From Branchiostoma floridae (lineage: Eukaryota > Chordata > Leptocardii > Amphioxiformes > Branchiostomatidae): a stretch of DNA of 64,000 bases. The notes beneath the pieces were generated by a model. It had not been told where the DNA came from. It ran no database searches and was given only the letters and a program-made list of their open reading frames with translations. A program made the translations under genes and the position numbers. Positions 47,557-59,719 of the stretch are shown here, piece by piece. The DNA lies in contig NC_049979.1 of NCBI RefSeq assembly GCF_000003815.2, forward strand, positions 1,159,865-1,223,864. The letters run 5' to 3'. How positions within the stretch are numbered: position 1 is the stretch's first letter; each line of letters starts with the position of its first letter.

Positions 47557-50500
47557 ATGAAAGTTCTACTGTGTCTGTTGGTGAGCCTGTCCGTGGCTCT
47601 GGCCGAGAAGACGCGTGTTGGCGGGGCCGTGGAGATGACTGCGGCCGAGCTGGCCGACCCAGCCCTGCTGGAGATCGCCAACTTCGCTGTCAGCAGGATC
47701 GACGAGTGGACCAACGGCATTTACAGGTCCAAACTGGTGCAGGTTCTGTCAGGCAAGCGACAGGTAGGGGCATCTTCTCTAGATGCAGAAGTTAGGTGTA
47801 GCAGGTCGTTCAGTGTAATATAACCAGCTGCTACCGCGCCGCCTGCCTGCGAAGTTGGTGTGTTACGCCGAAGGGCGGTTATACCGGCTATATAGATACA
47901 GATACAGATAGAAAAGGAGTCTCTATTTTCCATACATATACATCCCGACTAAAGTCATGTCCCCGGGCCAATCTAGTCGCACATCTCAGGTAGTGAACTA
48001 AATAGTTCCGTTTTGTTGGTGAGGCTAGACTGCTGTGCAGCCAGTACCGACTATGAACACAATACTAACAGATTCCCGCTACAACCAAGGCGAAAATACA
48101 TGATGCCGTAGGACTAAGATATGAATAGAAGACTCGTCTTTGACATGTCGTCCTGTGGGCTGCCATTTTTATATGCCGCGAGATTGGATCTATTTATCCA
48201 ACTACCGTTACTTATCCATGAAGTTAACATTGCATCATAGCCAAGTAGGAAAAGAAGTCACGGAATTATGTATGCCTTTATACGAGGTCACTGTGTTTTG
48301 GTCAAAGCTCTCTTGTTGAGGCAAATAGTTGGGTCTACAGCATCGTGCTGATGGTATTTGTGGCGATAAGGCTTGTGAAGAAGAATTTTATTTTTCTGAG
48401 GGTGGAAAAGGGTGCAAATGTCACCGTCAGATCAATTCAGTCACTGTATCGACAAACCTCACAGCACTGATCACAAAAACAGAGCAAATAGTTTGCAAAC
48501 ACAAAAAACACTGTTATCGCCTTGTTGTTCGGTATCGGGGTTCAATCTTGTAGGTACATGATGGTCATAGAAGCGTCATTTTATCACAATGCAATCATCT
48601 ATCTACGCTATTTGCAAATGGTACGTCAGGAGCCAAACATATTTACTTCTGAAGACAAAAATGACGAAAGCTCTGCAAATACTTTTAGTTAATCGTATTT
48701 GCAGGGGCCTCGCGCGTAATTGCTGAGGAGATGATTATTTTATCTCTGGTCCTGCGTAAGTAGTATAAAACAACAATGCAAACATTCGACCAAAAGCTTG
48801 CTCAGCAGTTTTCTGTGCTTACTAATAGGGCCTTCACACGGAAATCGAATTAGCAGGAATCAAGCCGAACCAGCCGGAATGAAGTATTTGCAAACTTCGT
48901 GTCACATTCGGGGCCATTCGGGTGGGAATTCCAAATGGGCCTTAAATCCCCATCACACGAGAAGGAATGAGCCGGAATGCCGTCAGAATGAAAATTCTTG
49001 TCTATTCCTGTGAATTCGCAGTGCATTCTAGACATTCTTACGGCATTCGAAATATTCTTTCGGCCACATTCTGGCAGGATTCGAGGTGGGTTGCCGTTTC
49101 GGTTCTCCATCGAATGAGATAAGAATGTATCGAATAATGTTGGAATGCCGTAGAATGCGGTCAGACTGCAGTCAGAATAGTTAGAATACACTAAGAATCC
49201 ACAACGAATGCCATTCGATATTTCTCCACTTCGAATGCACCTCGACAGTTTTTAACATGTCAAAAACTTTCGAGCCAGCCAAAAGAACGGGGACGAATAT
49301 CTCGAATGCAGTAAGAATGTTTAGAATGCAGTACGAATTGCGAGGAATTGCCACGAATAGGAAAAAAATTTCACTCGGATGGCATTCCGGCTCATTCGTG
49401 CTCTCGTGTGAAGGGGGCTTTAGTTGTTACTAGACAAATGATAACCTGGCATGGTGACGTTAAATTGAACTAACATAGGGTCCCTGTCCGACGATGATAT
49501 CGTTGGAACGCCACCAGCTCGAGAACTACTCAATGGAACGACAACTCAACACCTAACAGGCTGTGAAAACGAAGATGCGCTAAGGGTAAAAAAACGTCAT
49601 AAAATGGGTAGATAATGAGTAATACCATATCACACGGCACTGACGGCAGTGTGCAGAATTATGTGGAAGTCAGGTGTGCCTATTCGTGGTAGGGTTTACC
49701 CCCATGGATATAGGCAAATTCAATTAACTCCAGATGTGAATATTTCCCTTTCAGATTGTGGACAAGTACATCCTTGAATTGGAAAAGGCCACCACTACCT
49801 GTCCCAAGATGGGTATGATTACATTGGAGGACTGTCCTCTGCACCCGGACTACACGGTCAGTTACATACATGTACCATATAATATATCATTTCGTCTTGG
49901 CCATGGGAAACTTTGAGAGTAATGTAGCGAAACCAACTACAAACGTTAGTGTTTGCTTTGCATACAATATTGAAATCCTAGTCCTGCTATGTGCAACAAT
50001 TATGTCATTGCACATACACAATGCCAGTATGTGGGTCCTGTATTGTTATGGGTTTGGGGTATTCCCCACCTTAATGTATCATACCGCAGCAAAGCGCATC
50101 AAATGGGGAAGGAACTCAGAATAGGTCACGTTTTATTGATCTGATTAATAAATCAGCTTGGGTGTGTGTGTGTGGGGGGGGGGGGGTGCTTGGTTGGTAG
50201 ATAAGCAACAGAATCCCAGCAGGACAAGGGTTAACGTTAAGTATTGGAGTATCTGACATTAGATTGGTACGCTGGATCGGAAGCTACACATCTGCTTTAT
50301 GACTACAATGTAACCATGTGCAATGCGCCGATATGGAAAACTTTCTTGAAGGATTCATGTTAACGTTACCTCTAATGTTTTGAGTGACAAACCAACCAAC
50401 AGTCAGATAGCTACCTGGAACGTTGGTTGCTTACAGTGTTATGTTGACCGTTTCCCCCAGAACGAGATCTGCCACGTGGAGGTTTATGTCGTTCCGTGGA

Positions 50501-53500
50501 CCGGAGAACGCGAAGTGCTGGAACAGGGCTGCAGACAGAAACCGGCCAAGCGCTTCTTCAGCGACATGATCCAGGTTGACCCTTCGGACGGTTCTGCCAT
50601 GGCTGCAGCTCTCTTCGCCGTGGACCAACTCAACGCCGGGAGCGATTCCCTGTACCTCAGCAAGCTGCTGCGCGTGAACAGCGCACAGATGAGGGTAAAA
50701 CCCTTGCGTGAAGACAATCAGCACATTCTTATTTATAGCGTTAGATAGACAGATGAGTTCAGAAGATCAATATTATCAGAGGCTGCGCCTATCATTGACA
50801 TGGGTCTTAATTAAACTTATAAAGATTGATTATGACAGCAAATAAAACAATATCAATGGTGCACATCATGTATCTTTACTGTCCTCAAAATAAACAGAGT
50901 AACTGTAACAAACTGAACGTACTTCAGAATCCCCTCTGCTCCCCACATAGGGACATGAAGTATAGAATCCTCTATCTATAAAAACACAATCTTGAAAACC
51001 CTATCTTAAAACTTACCAAGGAATGGTTTGTTAATATGCACCGAGCCACAGATAGCGCCCACTATATGACAATATATTCTATGAATCTAAATGATGTTGC
51101 TACCTACTTTGGTCTGTCTTCAGGTTGTATCAGGCATTACCTACTTTGTGCAACTGGAGATGGGCACGACTGTCTGCGCCAAGGGCGACAACCAGATCCT
51201 GGCTGACTGCGAGTTCAGCTCGAACGCACAGGTACAGTTTCCTTACATCAGAATTACAAATACTTTATATATGAGGACCAACACAACACAACACATAGCA
51301 GTGCTTCTGCATTTTCTTCATTTTAGTTTTTCCACGGTTGAAGAGGTTGACATAATGACATTACCTTTCCAGTTTTCTCTATCTATTATGCATGTGGCAC
51401 GGTGATTTTGTTTTCCAGTTCCAGGCGTGCGATGTGAGTGTGTACAACAGTGGGAATAACTTTTTGAGGCTCACCAGCTCGTCCTGTAGGACCCCGCGGT
51501 CAAAGCGGCAACTGATGCCAGGCGGTCTGAACGGAGGACATCACCCCACGGACACCAACAGCCAAAAAGTGTTGGAGATGGCAGCCTTCGCTGTGGACAC
51601 CATCAACGATCAAAGCAACTCCATGTACCTCAGTAAACTGGTCCATATCCACAGTGCCAGCACTCAGGTTGGTTGTATTCAGTTCCTTCTCAAACACACA
51701 CAAGTCCATATATATATATATATATATTTGCCCTGTGTCGACGTCCGTGAAAAAATTGTCGAAAACGAAGGAAACCGTACAGAATTTTCCCAATGTAGGG
51801 ACCGTCTTTCATACAATTTTGCAACTGAAGTAGAATAAATGATTCCAATGCGCCGGACACCATGCACACTCATTTGTAATGACCTTCCTTCTTATTTATA
51901 TAAAAATGAATTAAAGCACCCCACCTTTGGGTTTTCAAAGGTTGTTGCCGGTATTAACTACCACTTGGAACTGGAGATCGGTGCCACCACCTGCTCCAAG
52001 GGAGACTCCGCCAGTCTAGAGGACTGTGACCTCGACCAGAACGGACGAGTGGGTGTTGCTGCTGTTGTTGTTATATGTTCATCATCATCACTATTTACAT
52101 GTTATATGTTAATGTCACATCTTGTGTATGTGTGTGTTTGTAATGGGGGGGGGGGGCAACGCTATGTCGCCAATTAAAGTTAACCAACGCCATATTCAAG
52201 ATTCAAGTTAAAATCCATTAGGTAGATGATATTCATACTGATAGCTCGTAGTCCGGTTTAGACCTCACTTCTGTATGTGTTTTGCCCCTGATGTATCCAG
52301 GTTGAGATCTGTATGGTGACTGTGTTTGACCAATCTTGGACCGGGACCCGTGAAGTCACCTCAATGACCTGCAGCCCTAAGGTAAGGCTAGACATGCGCA
52401 CACGTGCCTGCTTTCTTTGGTGCTGAAATACGCCTTTTTTGGGCCATGGGACAAAATGTTTTCGTTTTCTATTTAGCTATGTCAAGGATATGTCACAACA
52501 GGAGATACCATTTGCTGTAAAAAAAATCGCAACAATCTGCTGAAAATAATTTTTTTTGCTGTTAATTGATCAATCATGCTTACTATGTACCGCTTGCGGC
52601 ACCAAAACTGGCAAAAGCATTTCCTAATGTGTTACAAAATTTACAATATTGCACTGATATCCAGGTTGCTGTAAAGCGGCAGTTCATGCCGGGAGGACTG
52701 ATGCCTGCAGACACTAACAACCAAGGCATCCAGCATCTCGCCTCGCTGTCAGTGGACCACATCAACACCATGAGGAACGCTCCCACCCTCAGTAAGCTGG
52801 TGGAGGTCACCAGCGCGCAGTATCAGGTGCGAGGAAAAAGTTGATCATGCAAGGGCCACGTTTGTACTAGCCTCCACCAGACCGTCCTATGAAGGGGTGT
52901 GGGGATCGTAGAATTCGGTAGAAATTGGAAAATTGGCCAGGAGAGTCAGTCCACGCTTAGGTTCAGATCTCCTCACCGGAGACCAATTCCTCTGGTAGCA
53001 AAACTCCCCTGCAAAGCATTTGGTGTCCTAAAATGGCCAGCATAGTCAGTCTGGTAGAGACTACGTTTGTACTGTAAGGACAGCAATCTAGCAAGAAAAG
53101 ATACCGATATCTAGCAGCTTTTTTCTTCATAACTTCAGGTTGTGGCAGGTATGAAGTACTACCTGACGATGGAGATCGGCACCACCAGCTGCTCCAGCAG
53201 CGACAGCACCGTCCTGTTGTCCGACTGCGCCGTCCTGCTCGGTGGCGGGGTTCGTAATATTAACACCCTTGGATGCTTGATTTCTTTGAAAATTTACTTC
53301 TAGAAACAAGGGCGATCCCGGGAAGAATTCGTACCAACATAGACAACAATAAAATCGTATACGATACGTCGCTATACGATTACGAGTAAAGCAAACTTAA
53401 TGCACTAGTCATGTCAGCTTTATTTGGGTCTACTCATATTGTTAATCTACTGCAGATCGAGACAATGTAAATTTATAGTGAATGTAAATCTTCATTCCTT

Positions 53501-53721
53501 ACCAATGTTTTAATTGAGATCGCTTTACTTTGGACAGCTCTACCCACCCACGTCATTACATTCTGGATTCTATTGAAAACAGTTTTACTGTAACTGACAT
53601 TTCCTCCTTGTATGTGCCCCCACAGCGCGAGATGTGTGACGTAGAAGTGTTGGACCAGCCGTGGATCGGGGAGCCACAGGTCCTGAACTTCTCCTGTACG
53701 CCCAAACAGCTCTTTCCGTGA
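47557..53721 (+). CDS. Secreted four-domain cystatin (polycystatin), ten exons
   Basis: I recognise four tandem type-2 cystatin domains, which are reversible inhibitors of papain-like cysteine proteases. Exons, all GT-AG and phase 0: 47557-47763, 49755-49856, 50461-50694, 51124-51231, 51419-51667, 51941-52048, 52301-52381, 52665-52826, 53139-53249, 53626-53721 (stop TGA); 485 residues. The start MKVLLCLLVSLSVALA is a clear signal peptide; an in-frame ATG 24 bases upstream is less likely because it would bury it. Each domain has four cysteines spaced as in type-2 cystatins (85/96/107/127; 199/210/221/240; 318/329/340/360; 435/447/458/478). QxVxG site: domain 1 QIVDK (Gly lost), domain 2 RVVSG, domains 3 and 4 QVVAG. 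PW loop: present in 1 (PW 115-116) and 4 (PW 466-467), SW in 3, absent in 2. Domains 3 and 4 begin with MPGGL, like the stefin N-terminus. Dibasic KR sites precede domains 2, 3 and 4. The exon 9 donor (GTTCGT) and exon 6 acceptor (CAAAG) are the weakest boundaries. Confidence 0.88.
47791..47910 (+). repeat. Short interspersed element, copy 1 (intron 1 of polycystatin)
   Basis: About 120 bp. It matches 54598-54717 over most of its length and 5123-5182 over its second half. The core reads GTAATATAACCAGCTGCT, then GGTGTGTTACGC, then GGTTATACCGGCTATATAGA, and it ends in a GATACA-type short tandem tail. A short element with a simple-repeat tail in three unrelated places suggests a SINE-like or MITE family. 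I see no clear tRNA head and no target duplication. Confidence 0.6.
48828..49420. mobile_element. About 590-bp MITE with TA target duplication and GAATGC-rich interior (polycystatin intron 1)
   Basis: Left end GGGCCTTCACACG; the reverse complement of the right end reads AAGCCCCCTTCACACGAGAG. TA lies on each side (48826-48827, 49421-49422). The interior is crowded with variants of GAATGC, CATTCG and GAATTCG on both strands, which gives it internal complementarity. Superfamily not assigned. TIRs of this GGGCC(T)TCACACG type are common in invertebrate MITEs, as I recall. Confidence 0.7.
52868..53063. mobile_element. MITE with TAG...CTA ends and 9-bp target duplication (polycystatin intron 8)
   Basis: 196 bp. 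Left end TAGCCTCCACCAGAC; reverse complement of the right end TAGTCTCTACCAGAC. Flanked by the 9-bp direct repeat CGTTTGTAC at 52859-52867 and 53064-53072. It carries no coding sequence, so it is non-autonomous. It lies inside intron 8 and does not touch the splice sites. Confidence 0.9.
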
Positions 53722-54590
53722 GAGCATACTGGACATCACCAAGGGCCACTACAAACATGAGGAAACTGTTATTCACATATGAACATCATTGTTCCAATTG
53801 ATATCGCATATATAATATTGTTCCCACGTCACATTTTTCATGCATGATGACTCGATATATTATTTGGGTTATCTTTAATTAAGAAATGCTAGTTCTGCCA
53901 AAGATACAGTCAAGTGATGTACGGCGTCGCGTGTAGCCCTCAGTAAACTGTAAGTTATGGTGCCGTAATGTTCCTGAGTGTGTGATTCACTTGCTTTGTC
54001 ATTATATCGAATAGGCCGTCGCAATGGTCGCTTTTTTACTTCCCGATGTTGTCCAATGATGACACACGCAGAAACATATCCTGGCGCTCAGCAGCAAATT
54101 AGATTACGTATCTTGTATACAGACAAGGCAATTTTCACGTACACATGCGCCATGCTCTCCTAAGTTGTGTACGTGATAATGAGGTTATAAACATTACGTC
54201 ATGCAGCCTGTAGAGAAAAGTACATTTACCGACACGATAGGTCGGAGAAATCTATGATATCATCTATATCATACGGAAGGTAGATTATGAATGCTCTTTG
54301 AAAAGGAACTATGTTGACCGGTACGCGAGTAGGACTGTTTACACGTGACATCATGTGTGGCATTTACCGTTATATCCAGTCAGATATGCAGAATCCGTTT
54401 ACGTGTGCTCAAAGTTTGTTTAGTTACCGCCAACGCATATATACGCAAACGCTGAAAATCATGGAACAGCTGGCAACACGACGTGCACAGAACGATCAGG
54501 GAAAATCACGCACTATCTGATTGGCAGTATCCATTTACCGCGAGGCCCAACACACTGAGATAATCATCATAACGCAAACCTTGACCAATA
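53722..54590. other. 3' flank of polycystatin
   Basis: No canonical AATAAA close to the stop codon and no further cystatin exon seen. No other gene recognised. Confidence 0.45.
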
Positions 54591-54597
54591 TACAAAA

Positions 54598-54717
54598 GTT
54601 AGGTGTGACGGGTCCTTCGGTGTAATATAACCAGCTGCTGCCGCGCTGCTTGCCTGCGAAGCTGGTGTGTTACGCTGAAGGGCGGTTATACCGGCTATAT
54701 AGATACAGATACCGAAG
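54598..54717 (+). repeat. Short interspersed element, copy 2
   Basis: Near-full-length match to the element at 47791-47910, with the same core and GATACA tail. It sits just outside the left edge of the duplicated polycystatin block (about 54910). Confidence 0.6.
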
Positions 54718-54909
54718 GACGTAGGTGATTTCTGAAATTTATTGCATCGATTATAAAAACAGCTACCGCGAAAAAGTGCATTATGGCGCAGCTGTGTGCA
54801 GAGGACATACCAAACTACATATGATAGCGGCAAAGGGGAAATACAGATACAGATGCGAACACTCATCACATCGAACAAAAACAATACTCTGTCGCCGGAG
54901 GTTACTCTC

Positions 54910-56420
54910 CGGTCACAGAGTAAAAGGATGAGAGGAAGGGAAATCAATGTAACGTTGCCACTTCCCAAAAGTTTCACCTGGCATATTTACTGTACCCCAC
55001 TAACATTTTTTTGCACATCCCTTAAAAACAAGGTCGAATCAATGAGCTTGATGCTGATACCGATAGTGTAACACCTGTTTGGTTCCCAAAAGCGGCTGTC
55101 TTATATCCTGTGGGAATATGTCTAGCTTTTGTTCTTAGGAACTTACAGGTATAGAGTTCAAACGTAGAATAAGGGCCAGTAATTCTGCGTTTTTTTCTAT
55201 ATATTTAGAGCACATAGAAGTTCAGCCAATGGCATACACGTACGTGAAAACAAATTACGTACAATTCCTTCAATACAGACGACTCTTCACTCTACGGAGG
55301 CGTCAGCTCATCAACACCTGATTGACGAATCTCTTGACAGCATACTCTCTGCCTGGTTTTTCTTTTTTGAGATGCTAAAATGTTAATTATTCAATACAAA
55401 GCTTTTAATAGATAGAGCCAAATTTAGGTGAACTTTGTATCTCAGTTCCTGCTCGTATATGTACTTAAGACACTAAGCAAACAAAAGTGCTCTACTTAAA
55501 GCGGACATGAACAGGACGTCATCCATTACGTGTGGAAGCAGAAGTGTAACAATATGAAAGTTCTACTGTGTCTGTTGGTGAGCCTGTCCGTGGCTCTGAC
55601 GGAGAAGACGCTTTATGGCGGGGCCGAGGAGATGACTGCAGCCGAGCTGGCCGACCCAGCCCTGCTGGAGATCGCCAACTTCGCTGTCAGCAGGATCGAC
55701 GAGTGGACCAACGGCATTTACAGGTCCAAGCTGGTGCAGGTTCTGTCAGGCAAGCGGCAGGTAAGCAGTCTCCTTTGTTCATACATGCATGTCCTGTCCC
55801 CGGGCCAATCTAGTCGGACATCTCAGGAAGTGAACTAAATAGTTTCGTTGTGTTGGCGACGCTAAACTGTTGCTCAGCCAGTGTTGACTATGAACACAAT
55901 TGCAATTGACAGATCCCTTGCTATAATCGGACGAAAAGACACGATGCTGTAGGACTAAGATATGAATAGAACACTAATGATCACTAATGTCTTTGACANN
56001 NNNNNNNNNNNNNNNNNNNNNNNNNNNNNNNNNNNNNNNNNNNNNNNNNNNNNNNNNNNNNNNNNNNNNNNNNNNNNNNNNNNNNNNNNNNNNNNNNNNN
56101 NNNNNNNNNNNNNNNNNNNNNNNNNNNNNNNNNNNNNNNNNNNNNNNNNNNNNNNNNNNNNNNNNNNNNNNNNNNNNNNNNNNNNNNNNNNNNNNNNNNN
56201 NNNNNNNNNNNNNNNNNNNNNNNNNNNNTTTTGGGGCGATAAGGCTTGTGAAGGAGAATACAATTTTGCCACGGGTGGAAAAGGTGCAAATGTCAGCTCA
56301 ACTCCGTCACTGTATCCACAAAACTTACAGCCCTGATGACAAAAATGGTGCAAATAGTTTGCAAACGCAAAAATACTTTTATCGCCTTGCTTCCTGTGCA
56401 CCACACGACACTGATGACTC
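54910..56420 (+). repeat. Segmental duplication of polycystatin promoter, exon 1 and part of intron 1
   Basis: Collinear similarity with 46370-48540. Anchors are the GATGAGAGGAAGGGAAAT stretch (46400 and 54927), the whole exon 1, the block starting GTCCCCGGGCCAATCTAGTC (about 47955 and 55796) and the GCGATAAGGCTTGTGAA block (about 48363 and 56235). The short interspersed element in intron 1 of the first copy (47791-47910) is missing from the second, so the copies differ by at least one insertion or deletion. Confidence 0.75.
55554..55760 (+). pseudogene. Duplicate polycystatin exon 1 (signal peptide plus first cystatin segment)
   Basis: This is a second copy of exon 1: 69 codons, same signal peptide, ending SGKRQ followed by a good donor GTAAGC at 55761. 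It differs from the first copy at a few residues after the signal peptide (TEKTLYGG against AEKTRVGG) and otherwise keeps the frame. The duplication also covers the upstream flank and the first part of intron 1 (about 54910-56420 against 46370-48540). I find no cystatin exon 2 in the rest of the window, so the copy is either truncated or continues in a gap (55999-56228 is missing). It could still be an alternative promoter and first exon of a rearranged gene downstream. Functional status is unknown. Confidence 0.6.
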
Positions 56421-59400
56421 AATGAGAACCGAGCAGCTGTGACCTGCCAGTCAGCATTTTCTACGAGGTCTATAGAACGCTAGGATAGAAATTGTGCTGT
56501 TCATAAACTATGATGATATAGTCCCAGGCAAGCTCTTGCATGGCTTTCCTGAAATATCACTGCTTATATGATATTCATCATCATCATCATCATCGGTCGA
56601 CGTGCTTACACACGTAGGGGCTATACCGCCCCTCATGGGATATTGTAATAATCAAAATCTGCCAAAGTCGAGACAAATACCATGACAGTATTTGGTATTC
56701 NNNNNNNNNNNNNNNNNNNNNNNNNNNNNNNNNNNNNNNNNNNNNNNNNNNNNNNNNNNNNNNNNNNNNNNNNNNNNNNNNNNNNNNNNNNNNNNNNNNN
56801 GACAATCAACTGACTTGCCCCAGCATCTTGTCTGTATTCTTAGTAAGTATACACAAGAATGTGGGTCTGTCAAGGTCGTTCCAGATGTCAGTGTAGGTAG
56901 TACTCTTTCTCTGTGACCAAGGCCTCCTTTCTGTGACTGTGAGGTGAGTTCCTTACAATGGAGTGTGTGAGGTCGGCAGTCTTGCCCAAGGGACTGTGTT
57001 TTCCTTGGCCAAGGAGATATTTTGAGGGCCTGCGGTAATTACATTAGGGGAACTGATATCCGTGATATCCCAGGAATTTCCCATACAACCAGCCCAGGGT
57101 GAGGATCTGAGGCCCTGTGTACATAGTGAACAAGGTGAGCTTAAATCACTCCTTATCGTTCTGTCAGGAGAGAACAGGAGAGGAGAACGTAACCTTGCAG
57201 TTGGACGCTGAGGTAAGGATGTTGGATTTTGTGACTAGATGGTCTTTTGTTGAGGAATCTTGTGGAAAGATGATTTGAGGAGGGTAAACATGGGAGAAGG
57301 TCTTGACAAAACCAAGGAAGGCAATCAATTTTAGTTGCTTTGCTTCGAATTATGTGAAGGAGACTGCTTTCTCTACGAATTACGGCAAAAATACGCTGCC
57401 TACACTTTATGGAAAAGGGGGTCCTGGTCCTTATTGGAAAGGTAGTGCTAAACCTGTATATTCTAAACCTGTGTATATAAGTTAAGCTGACTTCAGGGAA
57501 TGGAAGGAATCCTTAGATGTGTTTAGACTGTCAAAGAAGGCTTATAACGAGTAAGAAATTTAGGTTACATGTAAACAAGAGCTGTTTGTCATTGTTGATA
57601 AAGTCTGCCTTCCATGTTTGGGCTAAATAGCTTTATTTATAGCCTTAGATTAGGCCACGTTGATTTGATTATATGGATGACATCCGCGCTCGCACCAATT
57701 TTCGGCCATTTCCAAAAAAAAAAAAAGTTTTCGACCACACAATAAATTGTGCAAAGCAGCTGTAAAATGAGCACAAATATTCCGTAGATTGAAAAAAAAG
57801 TACCAGAAAACAGATAACTAATGCCATATATAGAATGCNNNNNNNNNNNNNNNNNNNNNNNNNNNNNNNNNNNNNNNNNNNNNNNNNNNNNNNNNNNNNN
57901 NNNNNNNNNNNNNNNNNNNNNNNNNNNNNNNNNNNNNNCAATGAGATGCCCGCTTGAGTAGGACAATATGAAGTGGTGACGTCATCCAAACGAGGTTGAA
58001 CAAGAATCAGAAGCAGGCTTCCGTTCTGCTATTAAAAAAGTCTCATTTTTAAAGGGCGGCGTTAAATCATTTTAGCAATTACATGTATATTTTATACACT
58101 TTCTTCATGTTATTTTCTTTTCTGTCCTCGAATCGGAAATAGCTGAGCATATGCAGATATTGCATAACCATTGCCCGATAGGTTCGCTTGCGTTAGATAC
58201 TAAAAGCGTTGCTCTTTGTTTACCCTAAGGCCACTGCAAGTAAATTTTAGGGATTACTTCCTCTGCAGACTCTAAATTTAAAGCGAGAGGACGAATTAAA
58301 CAAGATGGGTAAAAAATCTAAATTAAAAAAAAGACACCATAAACGTTATGACAACAATTGCAGTGATAAAACATGGTATTACAATGAGACAACAAGTCTT
58401 TTATTCCTGTATTCAAGAAATGCACAAAGTGACACTTGTGTGATAGACTAGTATAATCTACCAAGTTGGCAACTACGCTCAAGGCTACCACACAAGTGTT
58501 AACTATCCAACTAGTTTTTCTTCTATAACTACAGTCATGGCTACCTCGCTAGTGTTACCGTCTACAAGTACAATCATTAGGCTATAACACAACATATTTT
58601 TTTTCTATTTTGGTACTTTCTCGTCATGTTGACCATCTCCAAAGAAGACAAAAATCTTTTTTTTCTGAAACCAGGCGGATGTCATCCATAAAATTAAGAT
58701 GCTGTGGTCTTAGGAAAAAATTAATGATGTCATCCATATAATACTTGCCGTGGCTATGTGTCAGTACAGCGTTTCAACTGAAGCATTACAATGTTTACAG
58801 ATTAAGTTCCTTACAAAATATTCTACAAGTCCTAGGATTGTTAGATATGGTAAGCTTTTTAGGTCAAAAATGTCAAGAATAAAAGAAAAATGTCGCGAGT
58901 CTTTTTTCTGACCTCCAGGACATTTAGACATGTTCTTGCTGTGCAGGGGTCATCGTCCATTTATACAAATATTCTCACAGTGATTTTCGGCTTTGAAAAG
59001 AGACACAAATTTTCCCACGTTGGCGCCAGAGAACCTCTGCCTCCCTACCTCTCCAACATGCGTCTGTCACGTACATATCACGCACCGGATGGGAAAATGT
59101 TTAATTATGGACCAATCAGGGTTTGACACGTCATCTATCTACCTGTGAGTCAGGCCAGATATCACTGTTGTCCACCGCTGGAAGATCATTCCGTGAGCAG
59201 AGACGACCGTTATCGGACAGAGGCAACTTTTCGGAGACCTATCTACCAGATACAGCGAGACATCGCACTGGGTTGTGGTACCTTGCCGCCGAGCCAGTTC
59301 TCAACTCAGGTAAGACATAAGCTTCAGACTCATTAAGTTTATATACAAAATTNNNNNNNNNNNNNNNNNNNNNNNNNNNNNNNNNNNNNNNNNNNNNNNN

Positions 59401-59560
59401 NNNNNNNNNNNNNNNNNNNNNNNNNNNNNNNNNNNNNNNNNNNNNNNNNNNNCGACTGAGACTTTTCAACACGCATCTGTCAAATTTTTAGCTATTTTCT
59501 TGTGCACAAGAGGAGAATCAAACAGTAACTGATTTCATACATGTTTCTCGCTCTGGTTTT
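56420..59560. other. Non-coding stretch with gaps
   Basis: Contains an ATC microsatellite at about 56574-56595, the 14.4-kb-type repeat at 58290-58460, and GGCCACGTTGATTTGATTAT (57652), a word shared with the ZNF flanks. No cystatin or zinc-finger exon visible. Confidence 0.45.
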
Positions 59561-59719
59561 ATATTTTCAAGCGGCTGCAAGCAGAGAGCGGTTTATGCTG
59601 TGTCAGCGACAGCTTGCAAATATTTGCGAAGTGTGTAACGTTACATGTATGAAGCGTCAAATAGATTTTCCCTACAAATCTACACAAGTTCTCTACCAAC
59701 ATATGCTCTGTTTTCTTAC

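Noticed and set aside
56228-59352. Search for cystatin exon 2 belonging to the duplicated exon 1
   Set aside because: No (V/I)VxG...C...C segment with splice sites found; a CTTGCAG...GAGGTAAGG pair near 57200 encodes no cystatin sequence.
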